A DNA stretch of 64,000 nt from Phyto melanocephala (lineage: Eukaryota; Arthropoda; Insecta; Diptera; Rhinophoridae). Under the pieces are notes generated by a model. The model was not told the origin of the DNA and made no database searches. It saw nothing but the letters and a program-made list of their open reading frames with translations. Positions 31,385 through 43,146 of the stretch are shown here, piece by piece. Where the stretch lies: contig OW799237.1 of the NCBI GenBank assembly GCA_941918925.1, positions 76,519,126-76,583,125 of the forward strand. The letters run 5' to 3'. The first letter of the stretch is position 1; every line of letters begins with the position of its first letter. The position numbers and the translations under genes are program-made.

Positions 31385-31710
31385 TTTTTGTGGTAAAAAT
31401 GTGGAAAAAAAAAAAACAAAAAACAAAGTCTTGAATTTCAAGAGCAATTTATTCCTTAAAATTTCCAAAAGATTGATACCACATACAGATCTGTGCTACA
31501 TGTGGGAGCTTGTAAAAGTTTATTTCACCCATCACACAGACAAATAAACATTGCTCAATCGCTTTGCCTCTCAATCGCTTTGCTGCTCAATCGCTTTGCT
31601 TCTCAATCGTTTTACTGCTCAATCCCCAATTTATAAGCTTTCAGATAATATTTATTTACAATATGGGCTCATAAATGAATAATGTAGAAATTGCAAACGG
31701 AATTATGTTT
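31385..31710 (-). mobile_element. HINE-A decayed fragment with a novel 16-bp repeat
   Basis: Recognisable parts on the minus strand: TTGTAATTTTTGTGGTAAAA, CAAAAGATTGATACCA, ACAGATCTGTGCTAC, TTATAAGCTTTCAGATAA and the worn core ATATGGGCTCATAAATGAAT. The place of the usual GTCY run holds a 16-bp repeat instead (31555-31625). Confidence 0.6.
31555..31625. repeat. 16-bp tandem repeat, about 4.5 copies
   Basis: Unit TCAATCGCTTTGCCTC with small changes starts at 31555, 31571, 31587, 31603 and 31619. It lies where HINE-A copies carry the GTCY run and the CTTAATCGACTCC segment, from which the unit may have grown. Confidence 0.85.
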
Positions 31711-32665
31711 ATAAAACCAAGTTTATAATATCCAACGAAAATGTTCTTAGTTAATTTCGCGCTAATCTAGCCCCAAAATTAAAAAATTAGGGCCTCTTTT
31801 ACTTCGAATAATTATGCCGACTTCTAAAGAGATAGAATCCTATCGAATTTGACCCTAGATTTTCAAAAGACCCATTTTTAAAAATTATCCAATTTCGTGA
31901 TGATCGGTTAAATATTTCATTAGCTCCCATTAGGGTTTAATTGAGGATCACATAAAACGCTTAAAAAACTGTTTAACATATCGTGGTACATAAATTATTG
32001 TGTTCTATATGTATGTGTTTTATATGTCCCATAGAACAAAATAATTAACGAACGACGATATTTTAAGATTTAGGCTTTATCTATTTTTAGAAAATAATTT
32101 TTTCAAATATTTTATTGGAGCCTATAATTCGATTAAGCTTGACCATCTATAACTTTCTTACTTGTTTTGTGTTGACAAAGTATGTAGTAGACCAGTGAAA
32201 AAAATATTTAAATTTTTCAAACTACTACTAGTATTACTCTTTTAAAATCACAAACTAAATGATAAAGAATAGTCGATGAGCAAGTGCACTGTGGGTCGTT
32301 TCCCCAAAAAAAATACTTTTATTAAATTTAAAAATACCTAAAGTGATAAAAAATTTGAGGTTGAATTAAGTTTACTTAAAATACACTTTTTTTTATTAAT
32401 TTAAATATTATTAAGTCAAAAGTAATTAAAGTTAAAATATGGAAATATTTACAATGTTATATAATTTTGTACAATAGTCTATTTCCATACTCTATTTATA
32501 AAATGTTGAACCATATTTTGCAACAACGCTTCGCTTATTTTGTCAATGCAGCCTTGAATTTTATCTTTCAGAACAACAGTTTGTAGTTTGTTTATGTAAA
32601 ACCGGTATTTCAAAGAAATGTAGAACCTTCCAACATTTTTAATACTTAAAAACAAATTCTAATAC
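31711..32665. other. No gene seen
   Basis: A/T-rich. A foldback-like pair TTATTGTGTTCTATATG / CATAGAACAAAATAA at about 31995-32046 is the only structure noted. Confidence 0.35.
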
Positions 32666-32666
32666 T

Positions 32667-33203
32667 GGGTGTTTTTTTTATAGAGGTGCAGAATTTTTAG
32701 TTGGCAACACTTTACCAACTGGCTACCATGTTTATTTTGGTTTGGCATTTCAACATTAATAGACTGACGCCTGAACAACGCTTTCAGTTTACGCAGATTT
32801 ATTTTGAAAATCGTGGTTCTGTACGACATACGTATCACGCACTACTTCCATTTTACAACTCTGTTTAGCGATTAAGCTCATTTTTATTTAAATGGATACG
32901 GTAAAGAAGAAAACCACCATATTTGGAGTGATGATAATCCTCAAGAGTATGTTAAGACACCTGTGCATCCAGAAAAACTGACTGTTTGGTGTGCTTAATG
33001 GGCAGGTGGAATAATTGGTCCGTACTGCCTTAAAGACGATGCTGTTCAGAACGTTACAGTCAATGATGACCGCTATGGAGCCATGATTACTGACTACGTT
33101 CATTACGTTCATCAATTGAACAACCATAATTTGAAGGAGCTGTGGATTCAACAAGACGGCGCAACACAGCTCGTGTCAAAACTTGCCGATATACGACACA
33201 AAT
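32667..33203 (+). pseudogene. Mariner transposase remnant
   Basis: Left end TACTGGGTGTTTTTTTTATA near 32664. The plus strand then gives LTPEQRFQFTQIYFENRGSV (HTH start), a deletion, FNGYGKEENHHIWSDDNPQE-like residues, TPVHPEKLTVWC-WAGGIIG, PYCLKDDAVQNVTVNDDRY and LWIQQDGAT (second catalytic Asp). Several stops interrupt it. Sequence after QQDGAT is cut short by the TIR element at 33204. No right terminus was found. Confidence 0.7.
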
Positions 33204-33446
33204 CTGTGGCTTGGAGCTTAAAGGGCCAATGTCAAAATATTTACTTTTGAGAAAATTTGAATTGAACTTTAATTTTTATAGGTGCTTTCATAGTGACATT
33301 GGCCAGCATTTTATTTATGAAGCTGTTCTGGGTTAAGTATGACTTTAGCTGTTTTACCATAATGAAATAGAGCAAGAAAACAAATCTAATGCAATGATTA
33401 ACTCAAAAGAGCAAAAAAGTGACATGTGTCCTTTTAGCTCTAAGCC
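33204..33446. mobile_element. TIR element J copy 1, in the mariner remnant
   Basis: Imperfect 30-bp inverted ends: CTGTGGCTTGGAGCTTAAAG and the partner CTCTGGCTTAGAGCTAAAAG. AAAT flanks both sides, a possible 4-bp target duplication. The 240-bp interior is non-coding. The inverted right half recurs at 63291-63420. Confidence 0.65.
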
Positions 33447-33449
33447 AGA

Positions 33450-34774
33450 GAAATGTAAGTAAAATTTATTTAAAATCGCATCCCCAGATTAGATTACGTC
33501 TGAGCTAATCGTGGCAGTCATATGCCGAATTTTAATTATTTCAATTAAAGAATTAATTTATTTACTTTATTTCATTTCAAAATATAAAACACCCTTAAAT
33601 AGAAAATAAAAATTTTTAAAACATCTAAATAATTGCTTCGTGGGATACTGGCAAATATTGCCACTTCATTGCGTACTTGTTGTCGTTTCCATAGCAATAG
33701 CAATGGCAAACAAGCAACACTTTAAGTTCACTGTACTTAATTGACGACATTGATGTTGTTGTGGCTGCTTAAAGATGGCTTTGATATTGTTGCTTTTGTC
33801 GATGATAGTAAGTGGGTATATAATATTGTTATGTTTCTGCTTCTTTTTTCTGTGGCTAAATTCTTTATCAACTCTGCGAATGTGCACTATTGAAATGTAA
33901 ACGCCTTTCGAACAAAAGTTGAAAATACTCAAAATTACTATAAAGTTTAGTTTATTTTTTTCTTTTAACTATACTTTTTTATCTATTTTTGTACTTCCAA
34001 GTTTTTAAAAATAACAACTTGCATTTGGCTCAAATGTATTTTTAGATTTTCCAATCGCTATGTTTGTTCTTTCTTTTTTTTTTGTCTTGTTTCTATAAAC
34101 ATATAATAAGCGGTTACTATTTTTAGTTTAAGTGAACCTCATAAAATACCGGCTTTTTTACAGCAAGTGAAATAAAAAATGATTGGCACAACACAATCAA
34201 TGGAAGAAGAAGAAGAAGAATTTTAACAGTGGAACGAGGACAATGTTGCCTACTTACTTACTTAATTATATTCGATAAATTTCTTATTTTTCATTACCAA
34301 CATTCATTAGTGTGCTTGTTGCTGTAGCAACTAAATTTTTATTATGCTTTGAAATATTGTTCAACAAAGAAAACAAGCTCGAACACTAAACATGGTACTT
34401 AAGTATCAACTGTATATTTGTTGCTTGGTTGGCAACACTTAACTTAATTGAAATCAATCAGTTTTTGTTAAAAACTATTTTTTTATTTAAGTTTAAATAA
34501 TTTTTCTAAAGTAATTTTTTAAGAAATCTCTATTTTGATAAGTTTTCTATATGGGAAAGTTTCGACAAAATATAAATGAATTTTCTAATCAAAGAAAATA
34601 TTCGAAAATATATTTGAAACTGTTTATCATTTAATGATTTCAAAACCACCGGTCTGGCAAGGCAGTTAGCTATTAAATATTTATCATCCAAAGTGTCATT
34701 TATTTATTGAAAGATTTGCCATTTACGAATATGGATCGTTTAACAACCGAAGATCGTGTAAACATAGTTTAAAC
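33450..34774. other. No gene seen
   Basis: A/T-rich with a GAAGAAGAAGAAGAAGAA microsatellite near 34203. A small open frame (33666-33932, minus) has no recognisable features. Confidence 0.35.
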
Positions 34775-35458
34775 TAACTATAAAGAGGCGGACTTTCAAT
34801 AGCAGGCGTGGCCACATGAATTAAATACTAAATTTCGTATATTTGGAAAATGATATCGATTAGAGTACTAAAATTTTGCAAGAGCAACTTTGACACCCAA
34901 ATAAACATTTCTGGAAAAGATGGGTACATTAGAAATAGTGGGCGTGGCAGCTCTCATAGCAATTGAATACTAAAATTCGTATATTCGGGAAGCGATAACA
35001 GTTAGAGTACCCAAATTTTGCACGAGAAGCTTTGTCATCTATATGACTATTTTTATATGAAATGGATGCTTTATTAATAGTGGGCGTAGCACCTGTCATA
35101 TGAATTAAATACAAAAATTCGTATATCTGGGAAGCGATAATAGTTAGAGTACCCAAATTTTGCAAGAGACACTTTGACGTCTATATGACTATTTTGATAA
35201 GAAATGGATGCTTTAGTAATAGTGGGCGTGGCACCTGTCATATGAATTAAATACAAAAATTCGTATATCTGGGAAGCGATAATAGTTAGAGTACCAAAAT
35301 TTTGCAAGAGACACTTTGACGTCTATATGATTATTTTAATAAGAAATGGTTGATTTATTAACAGTAGGCGTGGCACTTGCAAAATAAATATATTTTTGAA
35401 CTATAATATTTTTATTTCATTACGAAGGGGGTGGCGAAGCACACCGGGTATAAGCTAG
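34775..35458 (+). mobile_element. Non-autonomous Helitron 3' part with 142-bp tandem units
   Basis: The 3' end is canonical: hairpin GGTGgcgaagcaCACC, then GGGTATAAG, CTAG at 35455-35458 and a host T. Five tandem units each begin AG(T/C)(G/A)GGCGTGGC, at 34801, 34937, 35079, 35221 and 35363; the last four are spaced exactly 142 bp. The 5' TC end is not present. Short frames at 34929-35165 and 35074-35307 arise from the tandem units and are not genes. Confidence 0.8.
34801..35385 (+). repeat. 142-bp minisatellite within the Helitron
   Basis: Each unit has GTGGGCGTGGCACCTGTCAT, ATGAATTAAATACAAAAATT, CGTATATCTGGGAAGCGATA, GTTAGAGTACCCAAATTTTG and GACTATTTT-ATAAGAAATGG. The repeat differs in sequence from the 120-bp units of the other Helitrons but carries the same GC-box start. 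Confidence 0.85.
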
Positions 35459-35499
35459 TATTATATAAAAATATATGATGAACATAAGACCTTCACAAA

Positions 35500-36440
35500 T
35501 TTTCTCTATCCTGGATCCATGTTTTGTTAGCGGATTTGTATTGGTGTCTAAATGATTTTATCCATGTAGTGCGAGGTCGGCCTTGTAGACAATGATCTTG
35601 TGGGTGTCATTGTAGGGCTGGCTTGGTGATATCATAATCATGTCTACGTAAACCATATCCAATCTACGTACATTTACGTTTTTTTTAAATATAGATTACG
35701 ACTTTGTCGTTGTTTGTCAGGCTTAGTAGGTCTATTCTTGTTATGGTTTTTGGCTAAAAGATTAACAAAATTCACTTTAGCATCGATTTACGAACCCTTA
35801 AAATTTTGTTGTTGTTGTGTTAGGTATTGTAGAACCATATAATAATAGAGATTTTACACTGCAATGGAATATTTACAACTTAAGCTATTATTTTAAGTTA
35901 CTTGTGACATTATATCTGCGTCTGAGCTACCATCTTTGGTTATTATACTTCTAATGTAGGAGAATTGTTCAACTTCTTTGATGACAATATAGAGGCAAAG
36001 AGTTCAAAATCGTTTATGCCAATACGCATTAATTTCGTGTTAAATTTTTGTTTTGAAAGTCTGAAGAGTTTTTATTCGATGAACGGTGTGCCATTAGATG
36101 ATATAAGTATGTCGTCAGCAAAGTCGATTTTATTTAACTTTTAAGTAAGATTCCATTAAATTCCATTTGAAGCGTCTATTTTGTTGTTTCTATCACGTGA
36201 TCCAGTGATAACAGGAACAATGTTAGTGACAGAACTCAGCCCTTTTTGACGCCGTATTTATTGTTATAAATGACAAACTTTCCTTTCCGTTTTAGCAGAT
36301 ACGACTTAAAGAGTCTCTATAGAGTTCACGTATAAAATTAAAATCTTAACGAAAATGCATTAATTGGTTAGAGTTTTCGACAGAGCATCGCATGAGACTG
36401 TATCAAGAAATCATTCAAGGTACACAAATATTGCCTAAAG
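35500..36440 (-). pseudogene. RTE-like LINE remnant, copy 2
   Basis: On the minus strand: DSVSCDALSKTLTN, NKIDFADDILISSNGTPFIE (catalytic box about 36090-36120), KQKFNTKLMRIGINDFEL, then GRPRTTWIKSFRHQYKSANK and TWIQDREN near 35500-35580. Many stops and frameshifts. It is related in layout to the LINE remnant at 5385-6395 but more decayed. Confidence 0.6.
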
Positions 36441-36447
36441 ATGTGTA

Positions 36448-36765
36448 TTGGTGGTTGGTTGGTTAACGTTATAGTGCACTACACGCAAACTGTCAAGTGT
36501 AGTCTGTATGACACCGTTTTGACAGGACCACATTACTCGTCAATTCCAATGTATCTCAGAATAGATCCAAGAGTAAGGGTACTAGATCCACCCCGTGGCC
36601 GTGAGGTATCTCAGTAGATCATTCAGTCCAACTTAAGATATCGCAGAGAAGGTGGAAAACCAATTCCTCCTTCTCCCTATCTAGACAGCTGCGACAATGG
36701 TCGTTTGATATAAGTCCGAGTCGACTTGCATGTCGTCGTCTTTGGCTCACCTTGTATGTATGTAC
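36448..36765 (-). pseudogene. R1/I-like LINE 3' end (family K), copy 2
   Basis: The 320 bp match 1814-2130 in the same orientation: GGTTGGTTGGTTAACG tail, AACTGTCAAGTGTAGTCTGT, ACCACATTACTCGTCAATTC, GAGATATCTCAGTAGATCAT blocks. The minus strand gives LNDLLRYLTATGWI near 36600. Both copies end in an AACC repeat, so that is the true 3' tail of this LINE. Confidence 0.65.
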
Positions 36766-37650
36766 TAACCAAATTTTGCTTAAGATTTATGACAGCGTAG
36801 AAGGAGGCAATAATTTAAATAAATTATTTTCTTTTACTACAACAACTAAAATGATACAGTTAAAGAAATTCAAGTAAGGAGAACAGAATGTAACTTGATG
36901 TCATTTACAGAATTTAAGCCAATTTCAATACCTCAAGATCCACTTATACATTAAATATCAACCCCACTCTTTTTTTTCATTTTTCAATGTACTTAAATAC
37001 TTAATTAAAACATAACACGTGCGTTTTAAACGAAATACATATAATTTTTCTGGGAATTCCTTTGTACATGTACTTATATAAAAGAGAAAATAATAAAGAA
37101 AAAAAAATATGAAAAAATAAAAAACAAGCAACATTAACTGTCTAAACCATGGCAACCTACTGAATAAGAAAACAAAATCCTTAAAGGATGATTGAACAGC
37201 AAAAGAAATAGGTACGGGGCAAGAGAGGAACAAAACCATGAAAATAAATAATATTAAGCAGATAAAAGGTTATTATGTACAGTAGGTGTCCTGGCGTTTT
37301 ATCATTTTCTTCTTTGTATCTAATGGAAAGTTTTCTAAATATACAGGCTGACGCAAAAGTAATATCATAACTAAAATTGTACAATATGGCAGTCAGTACA
37401 AATATGACATACCTGTTTCGCCACCCTGTATATAACAATTTTGTTTCAACAGGATTGGTTATAAACAGCTTCGGTTTTGGAATTTATTTTTGTATATTTT
37501 ATAGAGCTTTGTATAAAAAATTGTTTAATCAACTTTCTATTTGTGTTTAATTCTTAAAATAATTTCTGAGAATAAAGATTAATTTTTACAAAATTTTTAA
37601 CGCAAATTGAATGAATGAAATTGTTCAAAAGCTTAAAAACAACCGAAAAA
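36766..37650. other. No gene seen
   Basis: A/T-rich; open frames here (36958-37239, 37181-37438 minus) are lysine/phenylalanine-rich translations of simple sequence. Confidence 0.35.
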
Positions 37651-37654
37651 TCAT

Positions 37655-37930
37655 CTGTAAAAAGGGGTGATTTTTTTTAACAGCCAACTTGCAACTGGCA
37701 ACACTGTTTTATGTGACAGCTGATTTAAAAGTAATTGATGGTTTTGAAATTAATTTGATTTGATTTTAATGAATTTTTAAATTCTTCTCGAACTTGGTTG
37801 TTCATTGGCAGTATATTCAATGTTCTATTTTGTGATGAGGCTTATTTTTAAATCAATTAACAAAATTGCTCCATCCTAGCGGTTCTTATATCTTTTAAAA
37901 TGATGGTGATAACAACGGCAAGCGGTCTCT
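37655..37930 (+). pseudogene. Mariner remnant
   Basis: GTAAAAAGGGGTGATTTTTT then AACAGCCAACTTGCAACTGG-type sequence resembles the left end and leader of the mariner group seen at 32664. At about 37831 the plus strand reads FCDEAYF, stop, N-QNCSILAVLI, a worn F-x-DEAHF...NKQNCRIW motif. Nothing longer survives. Confidence 0.4.
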
Positions 37931-38545
37931 ATCTCTAGCCTTGATTTCCAATTGAATGTAATGTTAGCTGCAAACGCGATTTTGCAATAAGACAAGGCTA
38001 CATGCGATACATTAAGTCAAGACTTACTAAAAGAAGAGTTTTTCGAACACGTTTTTTTTTGTCGAAATCGTCCAATCAAGATAATGCAAATTAACGCCTT
38101 TGGAATATTCTCTCTGAAGTAAGATGAAGTTATTAGTTTCAGCAAACAATCTAGCATTTTTAAAGACTAAGTAAGCTTTATTGCAAAGATACAGCCCTAA
38201 ATATTCAAAGTTGTTCGTATCAACTACATCACCCGTATTCTTCAAACATTAATTTCAATGAAATCAGAAAAATTAACGTGACTTTTTCACAAAAAATTAA
38301 TACATAAAAACCATTTCTTTGAATATAAAATAAAGCTTTATAATTTAGTATGGGTGAATTTATTACTAAATTGCTTAGTAACAGGTATATGAAATGGCGA
38401 ATTGATACACCAAAGCAACTTTTAAGCGGATGTTATCTGCCTTTATTCAAAAAAAATAATTAAAAAAAAGGATATATATTAGTGAATCCCATGATCAAGA
38501 TATAAAAACAACAAATATAAATAAATTTAGTACATTTGTTATAAA
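37931..38545. other. No supported gene
   Basis: A 72-codon minus-strand frame at 38027-38245 (NTGDVVDTNNFEYLGLYLCN and onward) is somewhat protein-like but matches nothing I recognise and has no splice context. Confidence 0.3.
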
Positions 38546-38546
38546 A

Positions 38547-39362
38547 AAACAAGTAAGAGTGCTATATTCGGCCGTGCCGAATCTTATATACCCTTCACAA
38601 CGTGTAGTCATGCAATAACAGTAGTTTGTATCACCATTCATCCCATATAAAATACGTACATACATATAAAAAACATACATATATAAAAACATCACATTGT
38701 AAATTAAAAATGTATGTTAAAAAAAAATAAAAAAAAAATTTAAATAAAATTAAAAAAAAATTTAAAAAAAAAATTAAAATATAAATAATAAATATAAAAC
38801 AAAAAAAAATTAAAAAAAAAATTTTTTAAAAAATTAAAAAAAAATTTAAAAAAAAAATTAAAATATAAATAATAAATATAAAACAAAAAAAAAATTAAAA
38901 AAAAATAAAAAAAAAATACTAATAAAAATATAAATAATATATTAAATAAAAATAAAAAAAAAATAAAAAAAAATTTTTTGAGCTCAGCTGGGATTCGATG
39001 CCACGTCTAATCTAGCCAGTATACACGTTTGTATGTATGTATGTTGTTGTTGTAATGTTGTTTTTGTGAAAAAAATCGAGGTGGTCGTGGGTTTCTTCTC
39101 ATATCTCAGTTGTTTATGTACCGATGTTTCTGATTTTCAATACCGATCTACTCCCAAATATTTCTGATATTTTAATACTCACCCGGGTTCAAGCGATGTC
39201 GGGGGGCCTCAAAAAGTTGATTTCAACATACACACGGACAGACTGACAGAGCTTAATCGACTCCCCCATTTATAAGCTTCCAGAAAATATATACTTTATG
39301 GGGTCGGAAATGAAAATTGTAGAAATTTCACACGGAATGACAAACCTATATATACCCTTTTT
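38547..39362 (-). mobile_element. HINE-A copy (subfamily 1)
   Basis: 3' end at 38547 with perfect hairpin (38569-38585). The mirror-ordered body has a 250-bp A-rich tract, GAGCTCAGCTGGGATTCGAT at about 38981, GTATGTATGTATGTTGTTG, ATATCTCAGTTGTTTATGTA, GATGTCGGGGGGCCTC and the core TATACTTTATGGGGTCGG. It stops at TATATACCCTTTTTC; the last 20-25 bp of the 5' end are missing. Confidence 0.85.
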
Positions 39363-39934
39363 CATTTTTGTGTGTAACTTAAGTTAATTTTTTTATACCG
39401 AATTAAAAATCTCTTTTTCCATCCCTGCATAAATAAATAAAATTAAGGCGAATTTAAAAAGTTTAAACATCATTATGCCCAAGGCATATTCATACAGGTA
39501 TATGCAACGGCAAATACCACTTATAAAAAACAAGCAATAATTTTTTATACATGGAGTTGAACAGTAGTGTTCCCTATCAGTTGAGCTGATAATTTCACCT
39601 GTATAAATTCGCCTTGATTATGCCTCTCTATCATCTATTACGACTAGGTTACTTGTATGAATATTTCTAGGTATCTAGCATGTATTTGTGGCGAAAAGGA
39701 ACAACTGGTTAAGTCGGCTTAAGCTAAAATTGAGATGATCATGCTTGTATTCCAAGAGGAATAAAATTCTTCAGAAGTGTCATTGCATTGGTTTTATTTA
39801 TAACAACAATTTAATGGCAAATCCGAAAAATTTAACTCCAGTTCGAATCCAGAACAGGCATAAGCACAGAGCACTATTAAAATTTTTCATATTATAACTA
39901 CCTATCATTCAGCGTATTTTCTTTTATTTATTCA
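39363..39934. other. No gene seen
   Basis: A/T-rich, with family-G-like GGCATATTCATACAGGTATA at about 39482. Confidence 0.35.
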
Positions 39935-39936
39935 TA

Positions 39937-40802
39937 CAGTAGACTAGCGGTAACGTGAACTATTAAAAACCGAGCGTGTTCACGTTTGCGAAGTTGTTCA
40001 AGTTAACGAAGGTGTAACTATTTAAAATTTCCAAATAATAAGGAAAAAAAGTTTTTTAAAATTAATTTAAAAAAATGTGTTACCTTTTTTTGTTCTTGTT
40101 CAAACAGCGTTGTCAGAACATTTGTTCGAACAACGATGTCTGATATAAAAAGGCATTTTGAATATGAAAGAAATAGACGACACATAAAAATTGCGACAAA
40201 ACACACTTTTTACGTTTTAACCATATCAAAGAACATGAATAATTTTTTGACAGTTGCTCTGCCGACGTTTTGTTCTAGTCTGGACAAATCGATAACTTGT
40301 CTAGACGTAAAGTAAAGAACTAAAAATGTTCAGGCAGCATTTTACTATTGTTTTCTTTTCAAGACGTTGCCAAGTTGAATTTAAATAGCCAATAGCGTCC
40401 ATTATTAGTTAAACCAATTTTCAAAAATTGTAGCTGTAATCTATAACGATTTGGAGCAATTGTAGTTCACAGGAGATTAAAAATTTCTAAAACAGCGAGG
40501 ATTTTTTGCCTTTCCAATCACAAGTAGTTTAACTTTAGAATTTTGGTAGTTTTTGTGAAATTTTTCACGAAAAACTTTAGATTAGGTCATGCTAAATCAG
40601 CAGCACGAACTAAACTAAACCTGTGCAATTATTTACGGGGATACCCCTTTTTATGAAAACGATTTGCATAACCGAAAAATTTGTTCACGTTATAAGGCTT
40701 TCTCACTGTGTTCACGCTACAGAGTAGTCAGTGTAAAAAAAATTATGTTCATCTTATCCGGAGTTCACGTAAGGCAGTGTTTTTTTTACCGCGAGTCTAC
40801 TG
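39937..40802. mobile_element. Pogo-like TIR element
   Basis: The ends CAGTAGACTAGCGGTAA and the inverse partner CAGTAGACTCGCGGTAA are flanked by TA at 39935-39936 and 40803-40804. CAGT termini with TA targets are the pogo/Tigger pattern. Inside, GTTCACGT-type motifs recur near both ends (GTGAACTATT, GTGTTCACG, GGAGTTCACG). The 866-bp interior has no readable transposase. Confidence 0.75.
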
Positions 40803-40804
40803 TA

Positions 40805-41925
40805 ATTTTTTTATATACATACTACTAAACCTTTCGTAAGATTGTGGTAAAACAAATGACGAATTCACCAGATATGCTATCATATCATACCTATCATATT
40901 ATCATATTATTTTAAAATTTACAAATATCTTAAAACTTTTACAATTAAAAATATAAAAATAATTAAAAATGGCTTTTAAATTGTGGATAATTATGACTTT
41001 ACGGTATTATGACATTATAGCACTTCTTGTGAACTCACCACTAATAACTTATTGTAAAAATTACATTAAAAAGTAAGAAAAAATTTTAAAAAATTCTCAA
41101 ATTACAGTTTAAAAATGTTCGATAAATGTTCTTCTGTTACACATTTACAACCTTTAAAATACATAACCCAGCTAATATTTAACTCATTAACTTCTTACAA
41201 TAATATGAACCGAAAAAACTAAATTGTTCTTTACCAAAGAATATATAAAAGCAGCAACAAGAATAACAACAAAATAAAAGCTAAGAAAGTGTAAAAGGTA
41301 GTAAAAGAACATAAAAAACGTAAGTAAATACATGATACACACATTCAAATGTACATTTTCAGGTACATAATGAAAAACCACACGCTACAGATACTCACAC
41401 ACACACACACACACACACACACCTTTAAAATTAGTAAAAACAACAGCAACATCATAATCGACGCTAAACAACGACCTTGATAAAGAACCTAACACTGTAC
41501 AAACAAGAAGCTAAGCCAGCAACAACAAACTAAAAACAAAAAACATGGAAAAAGTAAAAGACTAGTAAAAATCAAAGAGGAAGAATGAACTTAAACTAGA
41601 ATTTTTTACAAAACAACAAGTTAACCGGTGGGTTTTTTTTGTCTATTTCTTCGGCTTTTGAGCATAAAGCAACAACAATTATATTTATAACGAGTATTTT
41701 TTTTTTTTTTAAAGGGGGTTCAACAAAAATAGGGTTGTGCCACCGCAATTTAATAAAACAAAATTAGTTTCGATTGTGCTGGTAAATTGGGGAGAGTGCT
41801 TGAAATTTTTATGACATGTGTAAGAGTGTGTGAGTGTGTGTTAAGTTTTGTATTATTTAGACAGTGTTGCCAAAATAACTGTTGAACTTTTCACAAATAT
41901 CCTTCTAGTCAATGTCATTGTTATG
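40805..41925. other. No gene seen; CA microsatellite
   Basis: A/T-rich sequence with an ACAC run at 41395-41422 and CAACAACA-type stretches, typical of fly introns or spacers. Confidence 0.4.
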
Positions 41926-41929
41926 CCGG

Positions 41930-42245
41930 AAAATTTAGGTGACACGCCCACTTTAACGCTTACCTCCCATATAACGGTTTATCTCAAATTCATATAATAT
42001 CTCTATGAATAAAGATTTTTGAATAATAAAGGACTATATTGAAACATCTAAGTTGCATTCATTAGTAGAAAAAACTTCAACACGCCTACTTTTACGCTCA
42101 CTTTCATTGAAAGACTAAATTTACGAAAACATTTTACTAGCATATCAAAGTTATACAAAGAAAGTGAGACATGTTTTAGTATAAAGAGATTATTGCATAG
42201 CGTTTACTGTTAATACCAAAAAAATACATTTTGTGCTATAAATTG
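41930..42245 (+). mobile_element. HINE-B fragment (empty-site copy)
   Basis: It matches the right part of HINE-B: ACACGCCCACTTTAACGCTT, CTCCCATATAACGG, AATAAAGGACTATATTGAAA, TTTTACTAGCATATCAAAGT and TATACAAAGAAAGTGAGACA. At the AAGTTATACAAAG site it has no mariner, unlike 9588-10132. It ends before the 3' hairpin. Confidence 0.7.
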
Positions 42246-42900
42246 GGTTATTTCCTGGGAATTTGAGTTATTTAATCTTCCCGATTTTCCAGGATTATTT
42301 TTCGGAATCCCGGGAAATAAAAAAGGTGGCTACGATTGGAAAACAGACGTTTATATTGTGTATATTGAAATTGAATTCTAATGATTTTATTTTTGATCTC
42401 AAAGCTGAAGTACCTGTATTTTTCTTTTTTTGTGCTCATATGTATTTGATCTCTTATTTAGAGAATAATATTAAAAAAAAAATATTTTTACTCAATTTAT
42501 ATTTTAAATTCAAGTTTCTTTATTAATTTTTATAGTTTTGAAGTGTTTCTTTTGCATTAGAAACTATTTTATGCTTTTTAATAAAAAGTTTTTTTTTTTA
42601 TTTTTATTTAAAACTTAAGATTGTCTAATGAATTTTTGGTTTATTTTGTTTTTATGTTTGATCTTGTCATATAACTGATCTTATCCTTAATCGTAAATAT
42701 TTTTCTAATTTTCGTTTTTATAAGCTCACGCAAAAAGCAAGAATTTATACTTTTAATATATATTATAATATCTAGTTTATTTATTATAAAAATTGGAATA
42801 AAAAGTTACTACGAAGCCTAATATACATCTATTTTTGTTTGTATGTACATAAGTGGGTGTATTTAATTTTCAAATGTAAATCATTTCAACAATAACTAGG
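42246..42900. other. No gene seen
   Basis: A/T-rich. CCTGGGAATTTGAGTTATTT and ATCCCGGGAAATAAA near 42255-42325 may belong to an old element end. The 87-codon frame at 42263-42526 is not convincing. Confidence 0.35.
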
Positions 42901-42909
42901 TAAATATGT

Positions 42910-43018
42910 TTCAGTCGATATTTCGAAATATCGATATTTTAAATATAATAGATATCGATGGTAAAATAAAATATCGATATAATAAATATCGATAGATTTA
43001 TCCAATTTGCCCATCCCT
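42910..43018. repeat. TATCGATA cluster and hAT-like right end
   Basis: ATATCGATA or a close variant occurs about five times in 80 bp. The stretch ends with GCCCATCCCTA at 43010-43018, the usual right end of a TAGGGATGGGC-type hAT MITE in flies. No left partner with the same sequence was found. TATCGATA is also the DREF-binding (DRE) core of Drosophila promoters, but no gene follows here. Confidence 0.4.
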
Positions 43019-43146
43019 AACTTAAATTGATTAAATTAAAATTTTTGTCCGGAGACAATTGAACTGTGTTGCCACAGCATATATTGTTTGCATATCCAAA
43101 TATCAACATTTGTTTTGGAAAATTATTAAATTCAATAAATTTAAAA

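Noticed and set aside
35074..35307. Two overlapping similar frames suggesting duplicated small genes
   Set aside because: They arise from the exact 142-bp periodicity of the Helitron minisatellite.
41395..41422. Z-DNA/regulatory CA tract
   Set aside because: A plain CA microsatellite with no nearby gene or conserved motif; no function can be supported.
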